Shown: positions 18,080 through 27,900 of the stretch, one piece after another
How the letters are laid out: each line of letters opens with the position of its first letter
Numbering within the stretch: the first letter of the stretch is position 1
Assembly: GCF_002234575.2 (NCBI RefSeq)
Contig: NZ_CP022464.2
Span: forward strand, 1,736,001 to 1,800,000
Direction of reading: 5' to 3'
Length of the DNA: 64,000 bases
From: Enterocloster bolteae
Lineage (GTDB): Bacteria; Bacillota; Clostridia; Lachnospirales; Lachnospiraceae
The notes under the pieces: model-generated
Seen by the model: the letters and a program-made list of their open reading frames with translations, nothing else
Database searches by the model: none
Told to the model about the DNA's origin: nothing
Made by a program: the position numbers and the translations under genes

Positions 18080-19467
18080 TGGACGTATTAAAGAAGATAC
18101 CCGTAAGGGAACAGGACCCAAAGGAGAGGGCAACGAATTTTAAGGAAGTATGTCTGGGATATAACCAGGAAGAAGCCCAGGAAGAAGCTTCCCGCTGCAT
18201 TAACTGTAAGAATGCAAAATGTATCCAGGGATGCCCGGTTGCTATCAATATACCAAAGTTCATTGCAGAAGTAAAAGAAGGAAAATTTGAGGATGCAGCA
18301 AATACCATAGCAGAATCCAGCGCCCTTCCCGCAGTATGCGGACGTGTATGCCCTCAGGAGAGCCAGTGCGAAGGCAAATGTATCCGCGGCATCAAAGGCG
18401 AGCCTATATCCATCGGAAAGCTGGAGCGTTTCGTGGCAGACTGGTCCAGGGAAAATGGATTCGTACCGGCTAAGCCAGAGAAAACCAACGGCATCAAGGT
18501 AGCTGTAATCGGTTCCGGCCCTGCAGGACTTACCTGCGCAGGCGACCTTGCAAAGATGGGATACGAAGTAACCATCTTCGAGGCCCTTCATGAGCCAGGC
18601 GGCGTGCTTACATATGGAATTCCTGAATTCCGTCTTCCAAAGTCCGGTGTGGTACAGCCTGAAATCGACAACGTAAGGAAACTGGGCGTTAAGATTGAGA
18701 CCAATGTTATCATTGGTAAATCCGTGACCATAGACGAGCTGATGGATGAGGAAGGCTTTAAGGCCGTATTCATCGGTTCCGGCGCAGGACTTCCCAAGTT
18801 CATGGGAATTCCAGGTGAGAACGCCAACGGTGTATTCTCTGCCAACGAGTATCTGACCAGAAGCAACCTGATGAAGGCCTTCCGTGATGATTACGATACG
18901 CCAATCTACCTGGGCAAGAAGGTAGCAGTTGTAGGCGGCGGAAACGTTGCCATGGATGCTGCCAGAACAGCACTCCGTCTGGGCGCAGAGGTGCATGTAG
19001 TGTACAGAAGAAGCGAAGCTGAGCTGCCTGCCCGTGTGGAGGAAGTACATCATGCAAAAGAAGAGGGAATTATCTTCAATCTGCTGACCAATCCGGTAGA
19101 GATTCTGACCGACGACAACGGCTGGGTTAAGGGAATGGTAGTGCGCAAGATGGAACTGGGCGAGCCCGATGCATCAGGCCGCCGCAGACCGGTAGAGGTT
19201 GCCGGATCGGATTACACCATTGATGTGGACGCTGTCATCATGTCCCTTGGAACCTCTCCAAACCCACTGATTTCTTCCACCACAGAAGGCCTTGAGACCA
19301 ACAAGTGGAAATGTATCATTGCAGATGAGAGCAATGGCAAGACCACCAAGGAAGGCGTATATGCAGGCGGCGATGCCGTAACAGGCGCTGCAACCGTAAT
19401 CCTTGCCATGGAGGCAGGCCGCGCAGGTGCAAGAGGAATTGATGAATACCTTAATGGAAATAAATAG
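18079..19467 (+). CDS. nfnB: NfnB, NADPH-dependent large subunit (glutamate synthase small-chain family)
   Basis: 462 residues. The N-terminal iron-sulfur region contains CINCKNAKCIQGCPVAINIP and CGRVCPQESQCEGKC. An FAD Rossmann motif (VIGSGPAGLTCAGDLAKMGY, then GGVLTYGIPEFRLPK) and an NADPH motif (VVGGGNVAMDAARTALRLGA) follow. It ends with the GGDAVTGAATVILAMEAGR segment typical of this family. Coupling to nfnA by a TAATG overlap identifies it as NfnB and not a GltD of a glutamate synthase; no gltB gene is present. A strong terminator follows. Confidence 0.93.
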   Translation: MDVLKKIPVREQDPKERATNFKEVCLGYNQEEAQEEASRCINCKNAKCIQGCPVAINIPKFIAEVKEGKFEDAANTIAESSALPAVCGRVCPQESQCEGKCIRGIKGEPISIGKLERFVADWSRENGFVPAKPEKTNGIKVAVIGSGPAGLTCAGDLAKMGYEVTIFEALHEPGGVLTYGIPEFRLPKSGVVQPEIDNVRKLGVKIETNVIIGKSVTIDELMDEEGFKAVFIGSGAGLPKFMGIPGENANGVFSANEYLTRSNLMKAFRDDYDTPIYLGKKVAVVGGGNVAMDAARTALRLGAEVHVVYRRSEAELPARVEEVHHAKEEGIIFNLLTNPVEILTDDNGWVKGMVVRKMELGEPDASGRRRPVEVAGSDYTIDVDAVIMSLGTSPNPLISSTTEGLETNKWKCIIADESNGKTTKEGVYAGGDAVTGAATVILAMEAGRAGARGIDEYLNGNK

Positions 19468-19494
19468 GTAAATATAGTATCTGAAATATAGAAA

Positions 19495-19550
19495 GCCGGT
19501 ATCCGGGGTATGTCTGTTGTGGACAGAAGAGCCTGGATGCCGGTTTTTTT
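19495..19550 (+). terminator. rho-independent terminator after nfnAB
   Basis: GCCGGTATCC pairs imperfectly with GGATGCCGG around an inner TGTC/GACA stem, followed by seven or more T (19544-19550). Confidence 0.75.
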
Positions 19551-19551
19551 G

Positions 19552-19680
19552 TAGTGGTGGATTGGGCGATGGTGTGTGTGGTTTATGGAGTTTGGTATGT
19601 GTGGCTGTGGTGTTGGTGTGTGGGTGTTGGTGGGTGGGTGGATTGTTGGTGGAGTGTGGTGATGGCAGCGGTAGCAGGAG
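19552..19680 (+). repeat. G/T-rich strand-asymmetric low-complexity tract
   Basis: About 130 bases almost without C on the forward strand, made of TGG, GGTG and GTGTG words, including GGGTGTTGGTGGGTGGGTGG near 19622-19641, which could form a two- or three-tier G-quadruplex. The open frames across it are compositional artefacts. Confidence 0.6.
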
Positions 19681-19742
19681 TGGAAGACAACGGATTTTAC
19701 TTTTACATTTCTCCCGCGAAAACAGAAGAGAAATAGTTCTGC

Positions 19743-19787
19743 GGAGAGAAATAAAAACGAGTTGTGGAGAGAAATAAAAATGAGTTG
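19743..19787 (+). repeat. two tandem 23-bp repeats
   Basis: Two adjacent copies of GGAGAGAAATAAAAA(C/T)GAGTTG with one mismatch, and a partial related word (GAAGAGAAATAG) just before. They end five bases before a -35 element, so they may be protein-binding sites for the promoter at 19792. Confidence 0.6.
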
Positions 19788-19791
19788 GGTA

Positions 19792-19821
19792 TTGACGCTT
19801 TAAGGGTATATATGATATTCT
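19792..19821 (+). promoter_or_regulatory. candidate promoter upstream of a small RNA
   Basis: TTGACG (19792-19797), an 18-base spacer, and TATTCT (19816-19821). Placed directly after the tandem 23-bp repeats. Confidence 0.5.
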
Positions 19822-19827
19822 ATATAA

Positions 19828-19900
19828 AATCGCACGGAAGTCTCTGTGCAGGATTCTTATTAGCAGTTTCATGATCGTTTGGCTGGTTCAGCCGTTTTTC
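19828..19900 (+). ncRNA. candidate small RNA of about 73 nt
   Basis: Bounded by the promoter above and by a short terminator: stem GGCTG/CAGCC (19881-19885 and 19889-19893) with a 3-base loop, followed by GTTTTT. Inside is a second hairpin, GCACGGA/TCTGTGC (19832-19838 and 19843-19849) with a 4-base loop. It contains no ORF with a ribosome site. It could equally be a short attenuated leader of the downstream surface-protein genes. Confidence 0.4.
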
Positions 19901-20684
19901 ACGTAGGGATGATTAAAAAAGGTGGTGATGCGTGTTTTATTGCCTTATTCAGTATGCAGCGGTGTGTTTGGATTATATCTGTAAGTTTCTTAAAATCAGT
20001 ACTGTTTATCAGTAGTCAGTTGTGTTCGTTAATCAATATTCTTGAAAAATCAGAGGGATTGTTTGTACTTGAAAATTGAATCATATTATTTTGCGCGCCT
20101 TGAAACTTCATTTTAGCTAAAAAAGGTGAAAATTCCCCTGCCTTTACAGGTGGTGTATGCGGATGGTGACGGGGGAGAACCGCCAGAAATAAACTTAACA
20201 GCAGCAGCGGGCGGAGAAAAACCGGTATTCCAGCTGATATGAGGTCAAACCAAGGGGCTTTATAAGATTTGGCTGTGCGTTGGTTAATAACCGGGCGCGG
20301 ATGGAAATATCTGCTGATGAAAAATGGGGGACGGATCCGCATTTATGTATTGTGAGGCTCGGTTTGCTGTTATTGCGGGGGCGGTGTGGATTGCAGGGAG
20401 GATGATGAAAATGGGAGATGGAATTTCAGATGGATTAGGGAGAGGAAAAATGTTTAGTGCTGTTTTATGTGAAGGAAAATGTAGGTGTGAGTAAGAAAAT
20501 GGGATTTTGTGGGAGGAGGAGAGCAGGATAGCTGAAAGAGATGTGGCCTGGAAAAAAATGACCGGAGAGGAAAAGATGAAAGTGAAAGGGCTGAAAAAGA
20601 ATAGGTTGAAAAAAAGATGACAGGACAGGCCATGACGATAGGGAATTAAGAGATGGGGAAAAGACTGGGGGAAATGATTGGAGG
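19901..20684. other. gene-poor stretch, no gene recognised
   Basis: About 780 bases. Short open frames have no ribosome site and no recognisable product. A segment around 20128-20240 could be read in one frame as KIPLPLQVVYADGDGGEPPE and ends at a TGA, which might be a relic of a surface-protein gene, but the evidence is weak. The right half is purine-rich on the forward strand and grades into the tandem array. Confidence 0.4.
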
Positions 20685-20940
20685 AGAAATAGCGGGGAGT
20701 GAAATAGCGGGGAGTGAAATAGCGGGGGGTGAAATAGCGGGGGGTGAAATAGCGGGGGGTGAAATAGCGGGGGGTGAAATAACGGGTAGTGAAATAACGG
20801 GAGTGAAATAGTGGGAAGTGAAATAGTGGGAAGTGAAATAGTGGGAAGTGAAATAGCGGGAAGTGAAATAGCGGGGTGTGAAATAGTGGGAAGTGAAATA
20901 GCGGGGGAGTGAAATAGCGGGGGAGTGAAATAGCGGGAAG
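20685..20940 (+). repeat. tandem array of about 17 units of 15 bp
   Basis: Units are close to GTGAAATAGCGGGGR, mostly 15 bp, with one of 14 and two of 16 bp. Variants (TAGTGGG, TAACGGG) are clustered, which is typical of slippage-driven arrays. Read forward, each unit contains GTG AAA TAG; read in reverse, a 5-codon unit stays open (repeats of YFTPR and FPLFH), giving a spurious 271-codon frame. The array ends about 38 bases before the start of the CAP-domain gene, in its leader. Confidence 0.9.
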
Positions 20941-20977
20941 AAAAATTGCGGAAAGTGATATAAGGGGAAGTAACATA

Positions 20978-21895
20978 ATGGGAAGAGAAACAACCGAAAA
21001 GAAAACAGTTAAAAAGAAGGCCGCCAAGAGAATTGATATCAACCGAATATTCAGACAGGGTATTACATTACCCGTCCTGTCGGTCCTGTTATCAATCATG
21101 GCAGCAATGCCGGTTTATGCCGGTCAGTGGATGCAGGATGGCAATGGGTGGCGGTGGAAGAATGACATTGGAAGCTATCCTGAGAACTGCTGGCAGTGGC
21201 TGGACGGCAATCAGGACGGAATGGCGGAACATTATTATTTTGGCCCGGACGGATACATGATTTCAGATACCACGGCGCCGGATGGACAGCCGGTAAATGA
21301 AGAAGGAGCCTGGATAATGGATGGGGTGATCCAGAGGGAGGAGATGGCCGGAGCAGATAACAGAACATGGCAGATAAATATGTCGGAAACAGAGTACATA
21401 CAGTTTACGGATATGGCAAACCGGATAAATGGTAAAAACAGAACATGGAACGGAGAAGAACCGGAACATCAGAGAACTAACCCAACCTCAACAGAAGATA
21501 TTTCGACAGATGAATCAGCATACCGTATTATTGAATTAGTCAATGCCGAGAGACAGAAAAGAGGGGAAAACGTATTATCTGTTAATCAGGAATTAATGGA
21601 AAATGCTGCTGCCAGGGCAGAGGAGGCATGTATATATTTCAGTCACACGCGTCCCGATAAAAGTAAGTTTGATACGGCAATAACCGTGGAACGTTATTCC
21701 TCCGCAGAAAACCTGGCAAAGCTGTATTCCAGGGACAGTATGGAAATGATTGCAGAGGCGGCGGTCGAAAAATGGATGGATTCGGAGAGCCATAAGAAGC
21801 AATTGCTGGATGACAGATGGACGGAGACAGGGGCAGGTGTCTGTGAGAGCGGCGGATATATCTATATTTCACAGATATTCGTCAAAGGCATGTAG
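20978..21895 (+). CDS. secreted CAP (SCP-like) domain protein with cell-wall-binding repeat
   Basis: 305 residues. After a basic N-terminus comes a membrane segment/signal near residues 28-48 (ITLPVLSVLLSIMAAMPVYA). A Trp/Gly/Tyr-rich module follows (QWMQDGNGWRWKNDIGSYPE, then YYFGPDGYMISDTTAPDG) that resembles choline-binding-type wall repeats. The C-terminal CAP domain occupies about residues 175-305: AYRIIELVNAERQKRGENVL, ACIYFSHTRPDKSKF, SAENLAKLYS, SHKKQLLDDRWTETGAGV and GGYIYISQIF. CAP proteins are secreted and have varied roles. It is 28 bases upstream of the giant adhesin-sortase gene, so the two are probably co-transcribed. AAGGGGAAG precedes the ATG. Confidence 0.9.
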   Translation: MGRETTEKKTVKKKAAKRIDINRIFRQGITLPVLSVLLSIMAAMPVYAGQWMQDGNGWRWKNDIGSYPENCWQWLDGNQDGMAEHYYFGPDGYMISDTTAPDGQPVNEEGAWIMDGVIQREEMAGADNRTWQINMSETEYIQFTDMANRINGKNRTWNGEEPEHQRTNPTSTEDISTDESAYRIIELVNAERQKRGENVLSVNQELMENAAARAEEACIYFSHTRPDKSKFDTAITVERYSSAENLAKLYSRDSMEMIAEAAVEKWMDSESHKKQLLDDRWTETGAGVCESGGYIYISQIFVKGM

Positions 21896-21923
21896 TATAA
21901 GGTTTTTTACCGGAGGAGAAAAA

Positions 21924-24900
21924 ATGAGGATAATGAAGACACTGAAACGCATGATGGCATTGTTCCTTGCAACAGTATTGGTATGTACAGCAATACGGAC
22001 CACCAGCGGAGCCGGGGATTTGATTAATTTAAACCCATACCGCCAGGTGTTCCGGGGGAAGAATCTGAATGCATTCGGAAGGACACACCGGGATATGAAC
22101 ATTTACCAGGTGGGTGAAGGGGCTGGGGCGCTGCCTGCATTATGTATACAGGAAGGCCACAAACTGCCGGACGGAAGTCCGGCCAAATACGAGCAATATT
22201 ATGTGGAGCCGGGGAAGCCGGTTCCTGTCATCGGGCCATTTGAGCGTTATCTGTCCATGGTGCTTGCCTATGAATGGCTGGTATCGGACAACTATTATGT
22301 TCCGGCGCGCTACGGGGTAGTCCAGGTTTATTACTGGGGATGCATGAATGGATATGAACATAACTGGGCATTGCAGAAGCAGGCCATGGAAAAATTCCAG
22401 GCAGTAATGAATGGGGATCCCATGGTTATGGTCTATTATGAGGAAATGAAGGCTCACATACTGGAGGGGGAAGCCCAGTTTAATGGGACGGGCAGTTCTT
22501 CCCTTCCTGCGTGGACTGGTTCTGTCCAAAAAATGACTTTGAAAGACGGGCATTATGAGCTTACACTGGATATCAGCAGCTGTCCGCAGCTTCAGGACAC
22601 TTCCTGGTCCTTTCCGGATAATCAGTGGTCATATAAACTTGCGCCGGATGGCAGAAGTGTGACATTTCAGTACAATGGAAACCAGGAGCCCCAGGGAACA
22701 ATTATGTCCGCGCAGATCCAGGGCATAGAAAACCGTTTTTATGCTTATATCTTTACCCCTGCTGCATCTGAAAACCTTCAGAAGCAGTTGGGATGGCTGG
22801 ATTTTAACCGGCCCATGGCATCTGTCTCCTTTTCGGTTGGAACAGATGCGGTTCTGCCGGGCAGCAGTGATTTGGAATTATGCCGCCATTCTGAAACTTT
22901 TCAGAGCAATTACAACATTGATTTGGAGAAATATTGTGCTGAGACGAATCAACCGTTAGAGGGAACGGTGTTCAACGTGTGGGAGGATTTTGATTTTTCT
23001 CAGGTAAATGAACAGGGATATGAGGAAGGTGAACCAGATGGGACCAGCGGGCAGGTCTACTTAAACTGCATGTCGCCGGAACCGGAAAACGATTATGTCT
23101 GTGATATATTGACCACGGATCCGGATGGATATGCAAGGCATAGCGATACCAGATATTATAATTACAGCAAAACATACTGTATGGGTCATCCTGCACCGGA
23201 ATGGACTGAGTGCGACCATGAGGAGGATGAGGATTGCAGCTGTGACGAAGAAAATGACCGGCTTCGCGGACAGTGGAGGGCAGAACAGGAATTGTGTGCA
23301 GCCACTTGTGATTTCCATGCCCTGAACAATGATGAGGACAACCGAGAACAGGACACTTCGGCTATGGAAGCCATGCTGGCGGATCGGGATGAGACGTATG
23401 AACGGTTCATAGAATTGGAATACAGTTACCATTTGCAGGAAAAGACAGCCAGGACAGGATATATTCTCCATGGACTGCACAACGATGATAAGGAGATAGA
23501 AACGGTTGTACTGTCAGCCGCCCAGGCGGGAGGAAGCGCGCGGCCAGCTGTATACAGGCCAGGCTCTTTTGTGGGAAAGGCAGTGGAGCCTGTGTACACT
23601 TACGTGGCGGCAATGAGGGAAAGAAGAGCTTACAAATATCCGGTTCCGGATGCCCTGGAGATGGAGCTTGGGGAACAGCGCAGCATATTCAGTTTATGGG
23701 GAGATGAAAAGGAAAAAAAGAAACCGGAGATTCCTGCGGACGGAGCAGCTGCCGGCGGCATTTTCGGGGACCAGGAAAATACTTCCGGCAGTGCGGGAGA
23801 TCAGGAGGCTGGAGATGGAACACAGGGAGAGGAAGAAGATACATCCGGAGACGGAGGACAAGATGAGGACGGCAATGGAAATCCGGAAGGTGAGGAGGAG
23901 AAAGATGGAGAGATGACGGAAAAAAATCCGGAAAATGGCAACAAAGAGGATGTGGAAAGCGGAGGAACAGAGACCGGGAACTCCGCAAGTGGAGGCGCAG
24001 GGCCAGAAACAGGAAACTCCGAAGGGGGAGAAACAGAGACAGAGAACTCTGGGAGTGGAGGCGCAGGGCCGGAGACCGGAAATTCCGGAAGTGGAGGAGC
24101 GAGGCCAGAGAGCACCGGGAATGGAGGAGCAGGTCCGGAGACCGGGAATTCCGGGAGTGAAGGAGCGGGGCCAGAGAGCACCGGGAATGAAGGCGCAGGG
24201 TCAGAGACCGGGAACTCCGGAAGTGAAGGAGCGGGGCCAGAGAACACCGGGAGCGGAGGCCCAAAAAGCGACGGTTCTATAAGTGAAAAGACAGGAGACA
24301 GCCGTCAGAAAAATGAAACTTCATATAGGGAGGATCAAGACAGTGGGAGCCAAAAGAAGGAAGAACAGAAAAGCGGAAACCTTCAGGTCCAATCATATTC
24401 CATGTCCGCATCCCCTATTCTATTAAAATCAAGCCATGGAAAAACCATTCTATTTTCCGGCATTTCATCAGAAGAACACACAGTTAATTCCAAACATCAA
24501 TCCCAAAACAAACCAGAAGATACGGCAAATGAAAATATAAAGTATGAAACAGATGAAGATACAAAAAAAGAAATGAATGAAGAAATAAATAAAGACACAA
24601 ATGGTAAAGCAGACGCAGACACAGAAATCAATATAGAAATCAGCTCAGAAAACAGTACAGACAACACCGCAGACAACACCACAGACAAGGAAAAGCATGA
24701 GATACAAGACAGCACCACAGAAACTGCGGATATCCGGGATGAGGCTGAAGGGAATTCTCATATAGAAAATCAGGACGGCACCAGTCAACGTGATGGGGAT
24801 GAGGAGGATGGCGGTCAAAGCCAAATTTATGAAGAATACGAATATGCCAGAAATCCGATTTCACCGTCCTTTGGCATGGCTGCGTATTTCCAGGCAGACA

Positions 24901-27900
24901 CTGGGAACGGAGATGAAGAACCTGAAGAGGAAGGAAACCGTGCAGTGCGGTTTATCAGATCCCTGTTTTCCGGAGAAGAGGATGACGACGACACCATATC
25001 AGTATCCCTGCCGTCATTTATGGACGATGATCTGGGAGCCTTGGATGTATCGGCTTATGGGGAACCGGATACGATTCTTTACACCTTTAAGGTGTGGGAC
25101 CATCGGACAGAGGGCAGGCTGCATATCAATAAAAGAGATTTGGAGCTGTACCGTGCGGACGGGGATAAAAGTTATGGACTGACCCAGGGGGATGCCACGC
25201 TGGAGGGTGCTGTCTATGGACTGTTTGCGGCCCAGGATATCATTCACCCGGATGGAAAATCCGGCACTATTTATAATCAGAATGATTTGACAGCCGTAGC
25301 AGCCACGGATAAACAGGGAAATGCCTCTTTCCTGGCGTACACGGAGAAACCAGGCACCCGGTTGAGTGATGATGGAACTATAATCGCACCGGAGAACGCC
25401 ACCGGACCTGAGAATCTATATAATGGTTCCTCTGTCACCTCCTCAGCCCAAGGATTTGGTACAGTTGTTTATCCTGATTATGTGCTTTCCAATGAAGACC
25501 AGTGGATTGGGCGGCCCCTTATTATGGGCAGTTATTATGTGATGGAGCTTAGCAGGTCAGAGGGGTATGAGTTATCTGTCAACGGCATTTCCTTAAAGGA
25601 GAGCAACCGCACCCAGGATATAGTAAACAGGATCCATGAGGCCGGGCAGGCCCGTATATCAGGAGGTTTGTCCGATTATAATTCCATGGATGCAGACGGT
25701 TCCTGGAATGATTTTATAGTGGAGAGCTATAAAACTGAAAATGGATATGATATCATCCTGACCGGATATCCACAGGGAGCGGAATTTTATGAAATAAGGA
25801 CCGGGACAGAGACAAAGACGTACAAGGCGGTTTTGGGCAGTTCTCTTCAGCCAAAAGTAGATCAGCAGGGCAGGCCTGTCTATCAGACGGCAAAAGGAGG
25901 GGAGTATAAGATAGGGGCTGACGGTAATCCCATTATCCGGCTGGATACTGCTACAGACAGTGACACGGGGGAGCGGACTCCCTATGGGGAGACTCTGCCC
26001 TACCGCTTCCGGACAGCCCCATATCCCAGCGGTACGGCTGTACCGGCTGATATGAGTAAATGGGGGCAGGCCATTGAACCTCATTATCTGTCAAAACAGG
26101 TTAACGGCATGTTGGGACAGCTTGGATACAGACCGGTTACAGACATTTCGCCATGGACCCAAATCCGGCTTTCGGGTCAGACCAATGCTCAGGCCGCAGA
26201 GGAAATCATGGATTGGTACACAGTCCATAACTTCTTTGACTGCGGGTATGTGGAGGATATATATGAGATAGAGGGCAGCTTTTTTGCCTTGCTTCGTCAC
26301 GATTATTCATTGGGCCATGCCGGCTTCCCTGCGGTTTATGATTTTGTGAACCGTAAGCTGTATGTCCGAAAGACAGCAGAGGTGTCAGGGGGGCCTGCCG
26401 GGAAGGTTGGTTACTGGATTGAGTATCAAAAGGGTGAATACAGCCTGAAAAGCGCCGTTGCATCAATAAAAGAAAAAAGGGAAATAAACCAGGTCATTCC
26501 TTTTGGAAGTGATATAGAAGCTGCGGCCGAAACCGTGTATCAGCCGCTGTATGAGACTTACAGCGAAGGGGATATTGTCCTTGACAGAGAGGGAAATCCC
26601 ATTCCTCTCATGGAGCGGGTCTATGAGTATGAGGACAGGACAGAGACATACGAAACGGATAAGCCTGAGCCGGTTTCTGCTGTCTATGATTGGGCCACGG
26701 GAAACTATGCGGTTCATGTGGAGAATACCATAGACTGGAAGGACAGGACAGAGCCGGAATATACGGAATTCCGGGTAGTGACAAGAGAGAAGACCATTGA
26801 TTGGGAAGGGGAGGAATTGCCTTACAGCCAGTATCTGACAGACATAGCAGGAGCCGGGGTAAGCGCCTTGGCTGCGGTTCCTCTTTTGGATGAAGGAAGC
26901 TATGTTGTATTCCAGGCATTGAATTATCCAGGGCAGAATCAGCCGGTACAGGAAGCGGGCACTGGTTCCAGTCCGCTGCAGGTATTGCAGAGAGTTATAA
27001 AGCAGTCCGTAAAGGTCACAAAAGATATTTCCCAGTCATCCTATGACGGAGTAAATACGTACGGATCTGTTCACAATGACCCGCTGACCGTGCTGCTGGG
27101 ATTGTTTAACGGAGGCAGCAGTTCCCAGGGCGCAAAACTGCTGAATCAGTTTAAATTCAAGGCATATCTGAAAAGTAACCTGGAAAATATCTTTGTGGAC
27201 AGTGCCGGCAATATCATTTCAGAAGATATAGGGACGGCGGATTTCAAAGGAGATGTCCAGAAAATTTTTCTTCCTCCCAGGGATGGAAGCGGGCAGCGGC
27301 TGTTGGAAACAAAAGAGGACGGAAGCTATGACTACACGAAATTCTTTGATGCCATGTACGCGGCAGTGCAGGTGGAAAAAGGGAAAAAGCCCCAGGAGGC
27401 AATACAGCAGTTTGCTGTGGACTACTATGATATAGATGCCTATAAAGCGGAAATTCTTACGGCGGAACCTGGGCTTAACAGCGATACAGCCTACGAAAAG
27501 GCCCTTCTTCGGGCTGCGGATGAGGCCGGGAGCTATCTGTCTGTTTTTTCCGGACTGGATAACAGGCTGGCTATTGCCTGGGACAGCGATGCAGGTGGAG
27601 GGGCGGATGGTGATGTGACCACGCTGCAATGCAATACCAGGAATGGGAAGGACGATTATTTTAATCATTCCATCATGCTTGCCTACGGCACATACGTCAT
27701 TGTGGAACAGGTTCCCGCGGATGTGGACCGGGAGCTGGCTAACCGGCATTTTACCAGGGACTATCCCAGGGAAATAACCCTTCCCTTTGTGCCGGATATC
27801 GGCCAGGATGAAGGCACAGGGGAAACAGATGTCAATTACCAGACAGGCAGTCCTTATTTCCGGTATGACAGTACAGATACACCGGATGACCTGATTCGTA

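Noticed and set aside
18079..19467. GltD of a glutamate synthase
   Set aside because: No gltB gene; the TAATG coupling to an NfnA-type subunit makes NfnB the better reading.
20128..20240. possible relic of a surface-protein gene (KIPLPLQVVYADGDGGEPPE, then a stop)
   Set aside because: Only about 40 codons, no start with a ribosome site, and no clear match to neighbouring domains; mentioned only as a possibility.
20685..20940. CRISPR array
   Set aside because: The units are contiguous 15-bp repeats with no unique spacers, and there are no cas genes in the window.
20284..21099. 271-codon reverse-strand frame rich in FPLFH and YFTPR repeats
   Set aside because: It is the reverse reading of the 15-bp tandem array, whose unit length is a multiple of three, and it overlaps the real CAP gene. 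No ribosome site and no plausible domain.
23801..24247. Pro/Ser-rich reverse frame opposite the adhesin stalk repeats
   Set aside because: Produced by the Gly/Glu-rich coding repeats on the other strand.
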